Positions 27,243 to 36,634 are shown, numbered from the stretch's first letter. The stretch: 64,000 bases of DNA from UBA1275 sp038124025 (GCA_038124025.1 JAYPBC010000007.1:1-64000), one strand, 5' to 3'. Numbers and translations: made by a program. Notes: generated by a model not told the origin, from the sequence alone.

Positions 27243-28220
27243 TTAATAGCTCACCTGTTTAACAGCGTCTATAATTTGTTTTGGACTTGGTAACCACGCA
27301 TCGAATAAAGGTTTCGAAAATGGCGCATTTACATCTGGTAAACAAACTCGTAGAACCGGTGCATCAAGGTAATCAAAAGCTTCTCGTTGAATTAAAAAAC
27401 CAATTTCAGCAGCAAAACCAGCAAATGGATGTGATTCATCAATGACCACACAGCGATTGGTTTTTTTGACCGATTGCAGTATTAGTTCTACATCCAACGG
27501 CTTAACTGTTCTTGGATCAATGATTTCACATTCAATTCCATCTTTCGCCAATTCATTTGCAGCTTGAACAGCTAGGTGATACATCTTGCCATGAGCAACA
27601 AGAGTTACATCGGATCCTTCTCGTTTAATTTTTCCTTTCCCAATAGGTATAATAAAGTCTTCTTCATCAGAAACTTCTCCCTTTAACCCATACATTTGCT
27701 CTGACTCCATAAAAAGAACAGGATTATGATCTCTTATGGCTGATTTCATGAGTCCTTTTGCATCGTTAGGCTCTGAAACATAGATCACTTTAAGTCCTGG
27801 AAATTGGGCATACATAGAATCATAGGCCACAGAGTGAGTGGCCCCTAACTGCCCAGCAGAAGCGTTGGGTCCTCGAAACACGATGGGACAATCGGCCTGA
27901 CCTCCAGTCATATATTTAACCTTAGTTGCATGGTTAATTATCTGATCTGCTGCTAGAACTGCAAAATTAAAGGTCATAAACTCTACAATTGGTCTCAATC
28001 CATTCATAGCGGCACCAACACCTAAACCAGCAAAACCCAATTCTGAAATAGGTGTGTCAATCACACGCCGATATCCGTATTTATCAAGCAAACCTTCGGT
28101 TACTTTATACGCACCATTATATTCAGCAACTTCCTCGCCCATAATGAACACTCGTTCATCACGGGACATTTCTTCATCAATTGCGTGCTTAATTGCTTCT
28201 CTAAATTGTAAAACTGCCAT
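27243..28220 (-). CDS. pdhB: Pyruvate dehydrogenase E1 beta subunit
   Basis: With PdhA forms the thiamine-diphosphate enzyme that decarboxylates pyruvate. The 325 aa are full length: FREAIKHAIDEEMSRDERVFIMGEEVAEYNGAYKV, the DTPISELGFAGLGVGAAM turn (the Glu activates ThDP in the family), RGPNASAGQLGATHS, and the C-terminal IDPRTVKPLD and VVIDESHPFAGFAAE. It lies 11 bases downstream of pdhA. Confidence 0.97.
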   Translation of the reverse strand: MAVLQFREAIKHAIDEEMSRDERVFIMGEEVAEYNGAYKVTEGLLDKYGYRRVIDTPISELGFAGLGVGAAMNGLRPIVEFMTFNFAVLAADQIINHATKVKYMTGGQADCPIVFRGPNASAGQLGATHSVAYDSMYAQFPGLKVIYVSEPNDAKGLMKSAIRDHNPVLFMESEQMYGLKGEVSDEEDFIIPIGKGKIKREGSDVTLVAHGKMYHLAVQAANELAKDGIECEIIDPRTVKPLDVELILQSVKKTNRCVVIDESHPFAGFAAEIGFLIQREAFDYLDAPVLRVCLPDVNAPFSKPLFDAWLPSPKQIIDAVKQVSY

Positions 28221-28231
28221 CTTTTATAACT

Positions 28232-29332
28232 TTAAACGTGAAAATAAGGGTTGTCTTCTACGAACATATCGGTATATAACTCTGATTCCTCGGGGAATGG
28301 AGACTCATCTGCAAAACTAACCGCATCTAGCACTTCCTTCTCAACGCCTTCTTCAATGGTATCGAGGTCGGACTGTTTGCACACCTTCTCCTTAAGCAAA
28401 TACGCCTTTAATCGTTCAATTGGATCAATGTTTTGATATTCCTCTAATTCCTCTTTGCTTCTATATTTTTGCGGATCCGACATAGAATGACCACGGTAGC
28501 GATAGGTACGAATCTCTACAAACCAGGGCTCCGAATGTTTCCGTACATCATCGGCAATTTCGTTCATTTTTTCATAGACAGAAAATACATCCATTCCATT
28601 AATTATTGCCGATTTCATTCCATATCCTTTTGCACGATCGACTATTTCTGCTACAGTATGTCGTTTTGCAGCGGTTCCCATTGAATACCCATTATTTTCA
28701 ACTACAAATATAGTGGGGAGCTTCCATAACTGGGCTAAATTCATAGTCTCATGCAAGGCACCCTGATCAACGGCTCCGTCACCAAAGAAACAGGCAGATA
28801 TTCGTCCATTGCTGTTGTACTTATTTGCAAAGGCAAGTCCACTAGCAATGGGGATATGACCTCCTACAATACCATAGCCACCCCAAAAATGTTCTTTCAC
28901 GTTGGCAAAGTGCATAGAGCCACCCTTACCTCCAGAACAACCTGTGGCTTTACCAAACAGCTCCGCCATTCCCTCATTGGCACTGATGCCGCGACAAAGT
29001 CCCCATCCATGATCTCTATATGCAGTGATGATATCATCATCGTTGTTAAAGGCAAATACCGTCCCTGTAGATATTGCTTCTTGTCCTATGTAAAGGTGCA
29101 AAAAGCCACCGAACTTGCCTTTTTGATATTGCTGCATAGCTCGCTCCTCGAAACGTCTCTGAAGATACATCTGCTTATACATATCTTTGAGTTGTTGAGC
29201 AGTTAGACCAAGGCTTTTATGCTTCTTCCTAGTTGCTGCCGGTAAATCTACCCCTTTTTGGACTCCCCCTTTTTCAGGACTTTCCATTCCTGTAGGAGCA
29301 AATCGAATGTCAGATGTTGCTTTTTTCGCCAT
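28232..29332 (-). CDS. pdhA: Pyruvate dehydrogenase E1 alpha subunit
   Basis: Binds ThDP and pyruvate in the heterotetrameric E1. The 366 aa include YLQRRFEERAMQQYQ, HLYIGQEAIST, TAYRDHGWGLCRGI, the substrate-loop GKATGCSGGKGGSMH, the ThDP motif GDGAVDQGALHE ending VVENNGYSMGT, and the phosphorylation-loop-like YRYRGHSMSDPQKYRSKEE. An N-terminal extension of about 35 polar residues precedes the core. It is the first gene of the ten-gene minus-strand run to 20346; its promoter should lie in 29333-29684. Confidence 0.97.
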   Translation of the reverse strand: MAKKATSDIRFAPTGMESPEKGGVQKGVDLPAATRKKHKSLGLTAQQLKDMYKQMYLQRRFEERAMQQYQKGKFGGFLHLYIGQEAISTGTVFAFNNDDDIITAYRDHGWGLCRGISANEGMAELFGKATGCSGGKGGSMHFANVKEHFWGGYGIVGGHIPIASGLAFANKYNSNGRISACFFGDGAVDQGALHETMNLAQLWKLPTIFVVENNGYSMGTAAKRHTVAEIVDRAKGYGMKSAIINGMDVFSVYEKMNEIADDVRKHSEPWFVEIRTYRYRGHSMSDPQKYRSKEELEEYQNIDPIERLKAYLLKEKVCKQSDLDTIEEGVEKEVLDAVSFADESPFPEESELYTDMFVEDNPYFHV

Positions 29333-29684
29333 GCTATTATGTTTTACAGTAATAAGTAGATGCTTAATTTTGTACTACGCTCTTTATAGATTCCAGTAAG
29401 CACAAGATTGTTCATGTCTATTTGGTTATATGCCATTCATTTTGCGATTGAGCCTATTTGCATCACTATTCAATTGCAATGTTTAATGGATTACTCAAGT
29501 AATCACGAGCATTATAGTCGCTTAATATACCGAATTTTCATCAAAATATGTGGATATATGAAGGGTTTTGTGCACGCTCATTCACTGTAAAGTATAATTA
29601 ATCAACCAGGCAGATAAGTTTATCCAATGGACTAGGTAGATAATACACTCCAAAGAACCAGTTAGAGCCATTCAAAGAATTAAC
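29333..29684. other. Intergenic region upstream of the pdh operon
   Basis: A 352-base AT-rich region between pdhA and the 3' end of alaS (both minus strand). It must hold the pdh operon promoter and possibly an alaS terminator, but no clear hairpin with T-run or TAnnTTTG box is visible. A 60-codon plus-strand frame at 29408-29590 shows no family resemblance and is probably chance. Confidence 0.4.
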
Positions 29685-32342
29685 TTAGTCCGTTAACATA
29701 CTCTTAGCCGCAGTAATTGCTTCAGGTATGGCTTCAGGTTTTGACCCACCAGCCGTAGCTAAACTTGGCTGGCCACCACCACCCCCACCAATTATTCGAC
29801 CTAATTTTCCTACAATGGCCCCCGCCTTCAAACCTGTTTGTACCAGGTCCTCGGTAACAGTCGCCAGTATAAACACTTTACCCGAGTCTTTGTCATGCGA
29901 GAATACAGTGCTAACCGTCACATTAGGTGATTCGTTTAATATGTTATATCCCAATTTTTTAAGAGTATCCATATCAAAGGATTCAATATGCCCACAAACC
30001 CATTTAATCCCGTTATCCAATTGTTCTGCCGAGTTCAAAAGAGTCTGTTGACTAGCAATAGCTTTAGCCTGAATCAACGCCTCCACTTTACGCTCTAACT
30101 CTTTTTTATCGGCTTGCAATCTTTCAATTGAATCCGCAAACTCATTGGATGTGCCCAATAGATTAGCCACTGCTTGTAGCTTACTTTCTTGCTCTACCAC
30201 CCACTGTTCTGCACCAAAAGACGTTAGCGCCTCGATTCGGCGAATACCTGCTGCCACTGAACTTTCATGGACAATTTTAAAAAAACCAATTTTCCCAGTA
30301 TTCTGCACATGTGTTCCGCCACATAATTCCATGGAATAAGCCGAATCAAAAGTTATGACACGAACTTTATCCCCATATTTTTCACCAAAGAGCATTCTAG
30401 CACCCCGCTCTTTTGCCTGCTCAATAGGGATGTCTCTGTCTTCTTCCAGTGGTATACTCGCTCTTATTTTTTCATTTACCAGAGCCTGAACATCTAAAAT
30501 TTGTTGCTTAGTCATCGCTTCAAAGTGTGTAAAATCGAAGCGAAGATAGTCTTGGTTGACTAAAGAACCCTTCTGGGCTACATGGGGGCCCAAAACCTCA
30601 ATAAGTGCAGCTTGCAATAAGTGAGTAGCTGAATGATTAGCACAAGTATACGCTCGGGTCACACTATTCACCTTAGCCTCTACTGGTTGATCTAAGCTCG
30701 GGAGCTGCTTTACTACCAGTACTGACCCATAAGGACTTTTTTGAACATCAATAACCGCATGCTCTTGATTGGCTTGTTTCAATACCCCTTGATCACTTAC
30801 CTGCCCGCCGCCTTCGGCATAAAATGGGTTTTCTTCAAGTAATAAGTGAAACGTATCTTCAACCTCTCGATAGGCTAGAATACCGGTTAAACTGCTTAGT
30901 CGATCGTAGCCAATGAACTTCGATGAGCTTTCTTTTCCTGCAAGCCAGTTCCACTGCCCTTTCTCATTATGGCCCACAGAAAAAGATCCAGCCGCTCTTG
31001 CACGGCTCTTTTGCTCATTCATACGCTCATCAAAACCAGACACATCCACCTCTAAGCCCTTTTCTCTGGCCATGAGTTGGGTTAAATCAATAGGGAATCC
31101 GTAGGTATCATGCAGCTTAAATGCATCCTCTCCAGTGAGTACTTTACTGTGTTCTGTCATTTGTTCAAATAGCGCGATACCCTGACCTAAGGTTCTTATG
31201 AAACTTTTTTCTTCAGATTGAACCACTTTTTCAACATAGGCTTGCTGGGCTACCAACTCAGGGAAAACTCCCTCGAATTGCCGACCTAAGACCTGTACTA
31301 ATTCAAACAGAAAGGGTTCTTTGATCCCCAATCGATCCCAGGCATATCGTATGGCTCGCCTCAATATTCTACGTACCACATACCCCCTTCCGTCATTCGA
31401 AGGTGAGGCTCCATCGGCCACACTAAATGCAACCGCACGAATGTGATCGGCTATCACACGAACCGCAATATCGGTGTATTCATCCTCTCCATATTGTATG
31501 TTTGCACGATCGGAAATAGCCTCGATAAGTGGGCCAAATACATCTGAGTCATAATTCGAGTTTTTGGCTTGCATCACCGCACAAATTCGCTCAAAGCCCA
31601 TTCCCGTATCCACATGTTTTGCAGGAAGGCTTTGTAGCTCGCCTGACGTTAACCTATTGAACTGTATAAAGACGAGGTTCCAAATCTCCATAACTCTGGG
31701 GTCATCTCTGTTTACTAAGCTAGCCCCGTCTACTTCTGCGCGCTCCTGATCAGATCGCAAGTCGATGTGAATTTCCGAACAGGGACCACACGGCCCGGTT
31801 TCCCCCATTTCCCAGAAGTTATCCTTTTTCCCGCATTTTAGAATATGCGCATGATCAATTCTGGTTTGACTTTTCCATAAATCGATTGCTTCCTGATCAA
31901 CCTCTAAACCATCCTCTTGATCTCCACCAAATACCGTGGCGTACAGCCTTGAAGGATCCAATTCCCAGCGATCTACCAGCAATTCCCAAGCCCAAGATAT
32001 GGCCTCCTGCTTAAAATAATCTCCAAATGACCAATTACCCAACATTTCAAATAGCGTATGATGATAGGTATCATGGCCTACCTCTTCAAGATCGTTGTGC
32101 TTACCACTTACTCGGATACATTTTTGAGTATTGGCCGCTCTCAGCCACTCCTTTCCTTCGAAAGCCAACGTTTTTTGTTCTCCTAGAAATAAAGGCTTGA
32201 ACTGATTCATCCCCGCATTGGTGAACAATAAGGTGGGATCATCTGCCGGAACTACCGGGGAACTGGATACTATAGCATGGTTTTTATCCCTAAAAAAATC
32301 GAGGAATTCTTGTCGTATTTGCGAAGAAGTCTTGAAGGCCAT
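29685..32342 (-). CDS. alaS: Alanyl-tRNA synthetase
   Basis: Charges tRNA-Ala and clears mischarged Ser or Gly. I use the ATG at 32342 (885 aa, MAFKTSSQIRQEFLDFF), where family members begin; the upstream ATG at 32408 would add 22 unrelated residues. Visible are the class II core (SSPVVPADDPTLLFTNAGMNQFK, RVSGKHNDLEEVGHDTYHHTLFEMLGNWSFGDYFK), the editing-domain zinc motifs NHSATHLLQAAL and CGGTHV, and the C-terminal glycine-rich region (RIIGGGGGGQPSLATAGG). It is a single gene, divergent from the DUF502 gene. Confidence 0.97.
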   Translation of the reverse strand: MAFKTSSQIRQEFLDFFRDKNHAIVSSSPVVPADDPTLLFTNAGMNQFKPLFLGEQKTLAFEGKEWLRAANTQKCIRVSGKHNDLEEVGHDTYHHTLFEMLGNWSFGDYFKQEAISWAWELLVDRWELDPSRLYATVFGGDQEDGLEVDQEAIDLWKSQTRIDHAHILKCGKKDNFWEMGETGPCGPCSEIHIDLRSDQERAEVDGASLVNRDDPRVMEIWNLVFIQFNRLTSGELQSLPAKHVDTGMGFERICAVMQAKNSNYDSDVFGPLIEAISDRANIQYGEDEYTDIAVRVIADHIRAVAFSVADGASPSNDGRGYVVRRILRRAIRYAWDRLGIKEPFLFELVQVLGRQFEGVFPELVAQQAYVEKVVQSEEKSFIRTLGQGIALFEQMTEHSKVLTGEDAFKLHDTYGFPIDLTQLMAREKGLEVDVSGFDERMNEQKSRARAAGSFSVGHNEKGQWNWLAGKESSSKFIGYDRLSSLTGILAYREVEDTFHLLLEENPFYAEGGGQVSDQGVLKQANQEHAVIDVQKSPYGSVLVVKQLPSLDQPVEAKVNSVTRAYTCANHSATHLLQAALIEVLGPHVAQKGSLVNQDYLRFDFTHFEAMTKQQILDVQALVNEKIRASIPLEEDRDIPIEQAKERGARMLFGEKYGDKVRVITFDSAYSMELCGGTHVQNTGKIGFFKIVHESSVAAGIRRIEALTSFGAEQWVVEQESKLQAVANLLGTSNEFADSIERLQADKKELERKVEALIQAKAIASQQTLLNSAEQLDNGIKWVCGHIESFDMDTLKKLGYNILNESPNVTVSTVFSHDKDSGKVFILATVTEDLVQTGLKAGAIVGKLGRIIGGGGGGQPSLATAGGSKPEAIPEAITAAKSMLTD

Positions 32343-32517
32343 TCGAATGATATGTGAGTTAGGTTTGGATGGTTTTAAGTCTGGTACTTGCGCATGAAAA
32401 CAATCCAAATTAAAGCAGGAAGATAGAAAAAATACCTGTCACACACATAGCCTATTCCCTGCTTAATTCGCTTACATTTAGCTATATTGTATGTATTCCA
32501 TAAACTTAGTTCTACCT

Positions 32518-33087
32518 ATGAAATCTCTGATCAACTATTTTCTCCGCGGTCTGCTCGTCGTATTCCCTCTAGGAGCAACCTTCTTCGTAACCGGCTTAAC
32601 CATAGATTGGTTAAATACCTTGAGTTCCAGTTGGATCCCTGGAGACTGGGCTCAGTCTATACCAGGCCTTGGCCTTGTGCTTTCGTTTGCCATCATTGTA
32701 GCTATAGGGATTATTTTTTCAATCACCTTAACAAAACCAATCATTCAGTTTGTTGAAAAAATACTCACCAAAACTCCCATCGTCAGCATTATTTATCACT
32801 CACTAAAAGACTTAACCGAAGCTTTTGTTGGAGAAAAGAAAAAATTTGACCGGCCTGTACTTGTCCAGATCAGCGCCGATGGACCCTATCGCATCGGGTT
32901 CATTACCCAGGAACATTTCACTGTAGATTCCTTTGAACTAACCGCAGTTTATTGCCCTCATTCCTACAACTTCTCAGGTAATCTCTTCCTGGTTGATCCA
33001 TCTAGAGTATACCCAATGGATATAGATCCTTCGCAAGCTATGCGTCTTATAGTCTCGGGAGGGGTTAGCCAAACTGGAAAGGTGTAA
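32518..33087 (+). CDS. DUF502 family inner-membrane protein
   Basis: A 189-residue membrane protein of the DUF502 family, function unknown. The start at 32518 (MKSLINYFLRGLLVVFPLGATFFV) fits family members better than the upstream ATG at 32491. Two hydrophobic segments (about residues 8-30 and 55-80) are followed by a conserved soluble part: KTPIVSIIYHSLKDLTEAF, an ISADGPYRIGFIT sheet, YCPHSYNFSGNLFLVDPSRVYPMD and IVSGG. It ends one base before the stop of the convergent FNR gene. Confidence 0.85.
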   Translation: MKSLINYFLRGLLVVFPLGATFFVTGLTIDWLNTLSSSWIPGDWAQSIPGLGLVLSFAIIVAIGIIFSITLTKPIIQFVEKILTKTPIVSIIYHSLKDLTEAFVGEKKKFDRPVLVQISADGPYRIGFITQEHFTVDSFELTAVYCPHSYNFSGNLFLVDPSRVYPMDIDPSQAMRLIVSGGVSQTGKV

Positions 33088-33088
33088 A

Positions 33089-34042
33089 TTAGTATACTTC
33101 TTCAAAGGTACGCCCTGACGGCTTCACCTTAGTTTTTAACTCTTCCCAAGTCCAATCTTTAGGATCTTTTTCGCTTAGATCTCCTCGCAAACTCAAATAA
33201 TCCATAAGTCCTTGCTTAGCTAACTGCTCGTAAATGCCGGTTTGCATACCCTTCATCCCGCAAAGATACACTAAGGTGTTGTTCGCAGCTAGAATAGGTG
33301 ATAATAACTCCGTATAATCTTCAATAGCTGTTTGGACATATTTTTTTGACCCATCTTCACGCCGACCTTCCCGTGAAATCATGGTTAGATAATGAACATT
33401 CGAATGAGCAGAAGCTAAACCTTCAAAGTATTCACGGTAGAGTAAGTCGGTGCGGTAAGGGCATCCAAATACCAACACAATTTGCTCTTTATGTCCGGCC
33501 TCAATTAACTCCATTATCATACCTCTAAAAGGAGCCACACCCGTACCCGTTGCAAAAAACACATAGTTAAACTCTTCAGAATTTTCAGGCAATAAATAGC
33601 GTTTTCCACTGGGACCTGTGATCGTAAGTGAATCCCCAGGCTTCAAATTAGAAAGGTAGTTCGAACAAACCCCTGTATAAAACACACCATCTACCTCCTC
33701 GTTTGCTCTTTTGACGGTAGTGGAAACAAGATGGGCTTGGCCTTGCTCCCCCTTTGACGGTGAGGAAACAGAATACAGTCTAAGCTTGTGCGGTTTACCC
33801 TTTTCATTTTCTCCAGGCGGTAAAATACCAATGGATTGACCTGATCGGAAAGTTCCTTCCAACCCTGAACCACTAAGGTCTATGGTGATATGACGAATAA
33901 CATTCGGGCTCGAATCGTCGGTACAAATGTAATTCTCAGCGATGGTTGCTGTTGTTGGTTTTTTGGGGGTAAAAAGATTAATCTCTACCTCAGGTAAGAT
34001 AATTTCTGGCGCAGTATGGCCATTTGTATGGTTGTCTGACAT
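33089..34042 (-). CDS. Plastid-type ferredoxin-NADP(H) reductase
   Basis: A flavoenzyme moving electrons between NADP(H) and ferredoxin or flavodoxin. The ATG at 34042 gives 317 aa; an upstream ATG at 34147 adds residues that overlap the divergent gene. The FAD site reads RLYSVSSPSKGEQGQ and GVCSNYLSNLKPGD, and the NADP site reads GTGVAPFRGMI and VFGCPYRTDLLY. YLCGMKGMQTGI and the terminal Tyr (EEVY) are hallmarks of the plastidic class, in which that Tyr stacks on the flavin. The N-terminal 30 residues are polar and may act as a soluble tail. Bacterial examples are known, for instance in Leptospira. A role in supplying reduced ferredoxin to biosynthesis is inferred. Confidence 0.88.
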   Translation of the reverse strand: MSDNHTNGHTAPEIILPEVEINLFTPKKPTTATIAENYICTDDSSPNVIRHITIDLSGSGLEGTFRSGQSIGILPPGENEKGKPHKLRLYSVSSPSKGEQGQAHLVSTTVKRANEEVDGVFYTGVCSNYLSNLKPGDSLTITGPSGKRYLLPENSEEFNYVFFATGTGVAPFRGMIMELIEAGHKEQIVLVFGCPYRTDLLYREYFEGLASAHSNVHYLTMISREGRREDGSKKYVQTAIEDYTELLSPILAANNTLVYLCGMKGMQTGIYEQLAKQGLMDYLSLRGDLSEKDPKDWTWEELKTKVKPSGRTFEEVY

Positions 34043-34106
34043 AATAGAGTCTGAAATAGTAACTTCAATATTAGTGAGTGAGCAATAAAATAAGGTAATT
34101 TTAGGT

Positions 34107-35315
34107 ATGAGTTTAAAAAAAGTTGCCATTGTTGGTGCTGGCGTCACTGGGCTAACAACAGCAATAATGCTTCGTTTATCAGGGTATGAGGTTCATGTAT
34201 TTACCCGTACATACCCTGCCATTAATCATAGCAATCCTTTTTTTGCTAGTGCATTTCCTGCGGCATCCATTCTCCCTCATTCGATAATGAGCCCAATATC
34301 AAAAAAGCTTTTTTTAGACTCTGTCATGTTCTATAAGCAATTATTTGAGCGTAAATTTTCAGGCATCAATCGTCAAATTCATTATGAAGTATTTTCAGAG
34401 CCTACTCAAAAAAAACCAGTCTATTTACAGTGGTTACCAGGATATACCGAACTATCCTTAGATGGCCGTTGCTTTATTCCACACCTACCCCAGTATACCG
34501 TATCTCGTGCATGGAAATTCCCCATGTTTTTCGTTGACTGGCCTATTTACTGGAAAAGCTTGTTAAAAATCTTTTCCAAGCTCGAAATTCCTTTATCAAT
34601 CGAAAAAGTTGATTTCTCACAGTTAAACTCTACGTTTCCCGCCTCTAATTATTCCTTAGTAATAATGGCCAGTGGCTCAGGTTTTGAACAGATGTATGAC
34701 AAGCCTATAAACCTTCTGAAAGGCCATTTAATTACTATTTCAAACGGTCCTAAACTATATAACCCAGATGGAGATCAATTTTCATATAATTACACCCCAC
34801 CCAAGAAGGCATACCGTACGTTAAATGGGAAGGCTCAAGATATTTATTGTTACCCTCGGAATGGCAGCATGATTCTAGGTGGTAGCCGAATTGAGGGAAG
34901 GTTAATCGGAGAACGATGGGAAGGTGATGATCTACTCTCAAATTACAAAGATATAGAAAATCCGTTAGACTCACCCTATTCTGCTATTTTTGAACTTAAC
35001 AAAACCCTAATTGAGCATTGTACCCATGCAACTATTCTCGAATCACAAGTCCATTCAACATTACTTGGGTACCGGTATCTAGGTCCAAATTCTTCGCTTT
35101 ACTATAAGATCGATCCTTCTAACGAAGTACCCCATATCCATGCCTATGGATTGGGAGGCTCAGGTGTTACACTCTCATGGGGCTTAGCAAAAGAAATAAC
35201 AACTAAAGCTGATGAATTGTTCATGTTTCCAAATGGCAAGGCTGACTTACTGGACAGATCAACTATGAAAGTAGAAGAGTTCACCAATAAATTAGCAGAA
35301 CTTGACGCAAAATAA
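34107..35315 (+). CDS. FAD-dependent oxidoreductase, D-amino-acid oxidase family
   Basis: A 402-residue flavoprotein. The N-terminal Rossmann motif is KKVAIVGAGVTGLTTAIMLRLSGYEVHVF. Later blocks match the DAO fold: NLLKGHLITI, DIYCYPRNGSMILGGSRIEG, LLGYRYLGPN, and the C-terminal FAD-binding HAYGLGGSGVTLSWGLAKEI. The order GYR...GGSG resembles eukaryotic D-amino acid or D-aspartate oxidase more than glycine oxidase (ThiO), but the substrate is unproven. It is divergent from the FNR gene, with 64 bases between the starts. Confidence 0.8.
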   Translation: MSLKKVAIVGAGVTGLTTAIMLRLSGYEVHVFTRTYPAINHSNPFFASAFPAASILPHSIMSPISKKLFLDSVMFYKQLFERKFSGINRQIHYEVFSEPTQKKPVYLQWLPGYTELSLDGRCFIPHLPQYTVSRAWKFPMFFVDWPIYWKSLLKIFSKLEIPLSIEKVDFSQLNSTFPASNYSLVIMASGSGFEQMYDKPINLLKGHLITISNGPKLYNPDGDQFSYNYTPPKKAYRTLNGKAQDIYCYPRNGSMILGGSRIEGRLIGERWEGDDLLSNYKDIENPLDSPYSAIFELNKTLIEHCTHATILESQVHSTLLGYRYLGPNSSLYYKIDPSNEVPHIHAYGLGGSGVTLSWGLAKEITTKADELFMFPNGKADLLDRSTMKVEEFTNKLAELDAK

Positions 35316-35397
35316 CTAAGCGTTAATAGGAACGTCTTTCGATGCTCATATTGGTAACAGCCGTGAAAAGCTACGAGTAGAGGCTTTAAATGGAACA

Positions 35398-35821
35398 CTA
35401 CACCTTTGCTCGGTATTTAATCCAATAACCCATAATGAGTAGCAAACTCCCGATAAATGTAATCCCAACTTCTCCATACTCGCCAAGATAGCCGTTAAAA
35501 ACCATATCAAGAATATAATTAGAGTACCAGAAAGCAAATAAAATGTACTCATTTATTGGCATAGAATCGTCTCCACGATAAAATCACCGCAGGAGCAATA
35601 GCAAAAAAGAAAACAAGATCAATACATTCATGATCATGTTGTAAAGCAGGCCACAATGGAATTAATGAAACAAATATGGGAACTAATAAACAGTGAACAG
35701 CACAAATCGATAAAAGTCCAATACCGAGTTATAACCAGTACCTTTTTTTATTTATCCTCCCACCTAAGAGTAGTGTATTGGGCGTAGTATCCACCTTCGA
35801 TTGCGATGTCTCTTCTACCAT
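35398..35821 (-). pseudogene. Broken merC-domain gene
   Basis: Not called by simple ORF finding. The ATG at 35821 directly follows the BI-1 stop codon. Its frame is interrupted by TAA at 35729-35731, then reads LGIGLLSICAVHCLLVPIF, a HDHECIDLVFFFAIAPAVI segment and a stop at 35549-35551. In the neighbouring frame the sequence continues FYRGDDSMPINEYILF and LGEYGEVGITFIGSLLLIMGY, ending at TAG 35398-35400. Together these match the MerC membrane domain end to end: the CAVHC metal-site motif, the HE helix and the C-terminal GE...T..GS..L segment. The total of 424 nt (141 codons plus one base) is normal MerC length. One nonsense codon plus one frameshift near 35582 disable it, unless the assembly is in error. 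MerC proteins import Hg(II), but this divergent type may have another role. Confidence 0.72.
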
Positions 35822-36520
35822 TTATCGCCTATTGCCCATTATTCTGAGCATAAATATGAACATGTTTATAAAATCTAGATACAAGGTAAGTGCACCCAAA
35901 ATAGCTACTTTTCTCCCCACTTCTGATTCCGCGATCACCTGTGCAGCTAATTGTTTTATTTTTTGAGTATCGAAGGCAGTTAAACCCACAAAAACTAAAA
36001 CTCCTACATAACTTATAATCCAATAGAGTCCCGCACTTTGCAAAAAAATATTAACGAAACTAGCCAAAATAAGCCCAATCAAGGCCATAAATAAAAGATT
36101 TCCCCAGCTAGAGAGGTCCTGTTTCGTAGAATAGCCGTACACACTCATAGCCCCAAACATCCCAGCCGTTATAAAGAATGTCGATGCAACAGAGGCCCCA
36201 GTATAAACAATAAGTAGAACGGAAAGGGTAAACCCATTTAGTACCGAATACAACAAAAACAATCCTATGGCCATATTTGATGATATTCTTTGAATACCTG
36301 ATGATATCCAAAATACTAGGGCTAGTTCAACCAGAATGATCCCAATGAAGCCAAAAGAAGAACCAAATATTAGCCCTAATAAAAATTCAGACTGCGTAGT
36401 ACGATAGGCCACAAAGCCCGTCAAGGATAAGGCCAAAGTCATCCATAAATACACCTTTTGCATAAAATCAGCTTCAACAGTTGGTATGCTTTCTATGTAC
36501 GTTTTTGACTGCAAATCCAT
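35822..36520 (-). CDS. Bax inhibitor-1/YccA family membrane protein
   Basis: A 232-residue integral membrane protein with about seven hydrophobic segments. Family features are MQKVYLWMTLALSLTGFVAY near the N-terminus, the Gly/Ser-rich middle (LLYSVLNGFTLSVLLIVYTGASVASTFFITAGMFGAMSVYGY), and the C-terminal VGLTAFDTQKIKQ with LTLYLDFINMFIFMLRIMG. The conserved Asp residues near FDTQ and LDFIN match those forming the pH-sensitive pair in the calcium-leak homologue BsYetJ. Function in bacteria is unsettled; YccA of E. coli modulates FtsH. The broken merC-like gene follows without a gap. Confidence 0.93.
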   Translation of the reverse strand: MDLQSKTYIESIPTVEADFMQKVYLWMTLALSLTGFVAYRTTQSEFLLGLIFGSSFGFIGIILVELALVFWISSGIQRISSNMAIGLFLLYSVLNGFTLSVLLIVYTGASVASTFFITAGMFGAMSVYGYSTKQDLSSWGNLLFMALIGLILASFVNIFLQSAGLYWIISYVGVLVFVGLTAFDTQKIKQLAAQVIAESEVGRKVAILGALTLYLDFINMFIFMLRIMGNRR

Positions 36521-36634
36521 AGCATTTGTATTAAGTAATTGGGTTTAGAGTGAAAAAGCCTGAGTCAGGTATCCGTAATAAAATACGAACAAAGACTCAT
36601 TTATTCGCTAAAAAATGTAATTACAACGGGAAGA

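Noticed and set aside
29408..29590. 60-codon plus-strand frame upstream of pdhA
   Set aside because: No family resemblance, no promoter or ribosome site, in an AT-rich control region.
32343..32408. N-terminal extension of alaS
   Set aside because: Family alignment from memory begins at MAFKTSSQIR; the extension looks like random upstream sequence.
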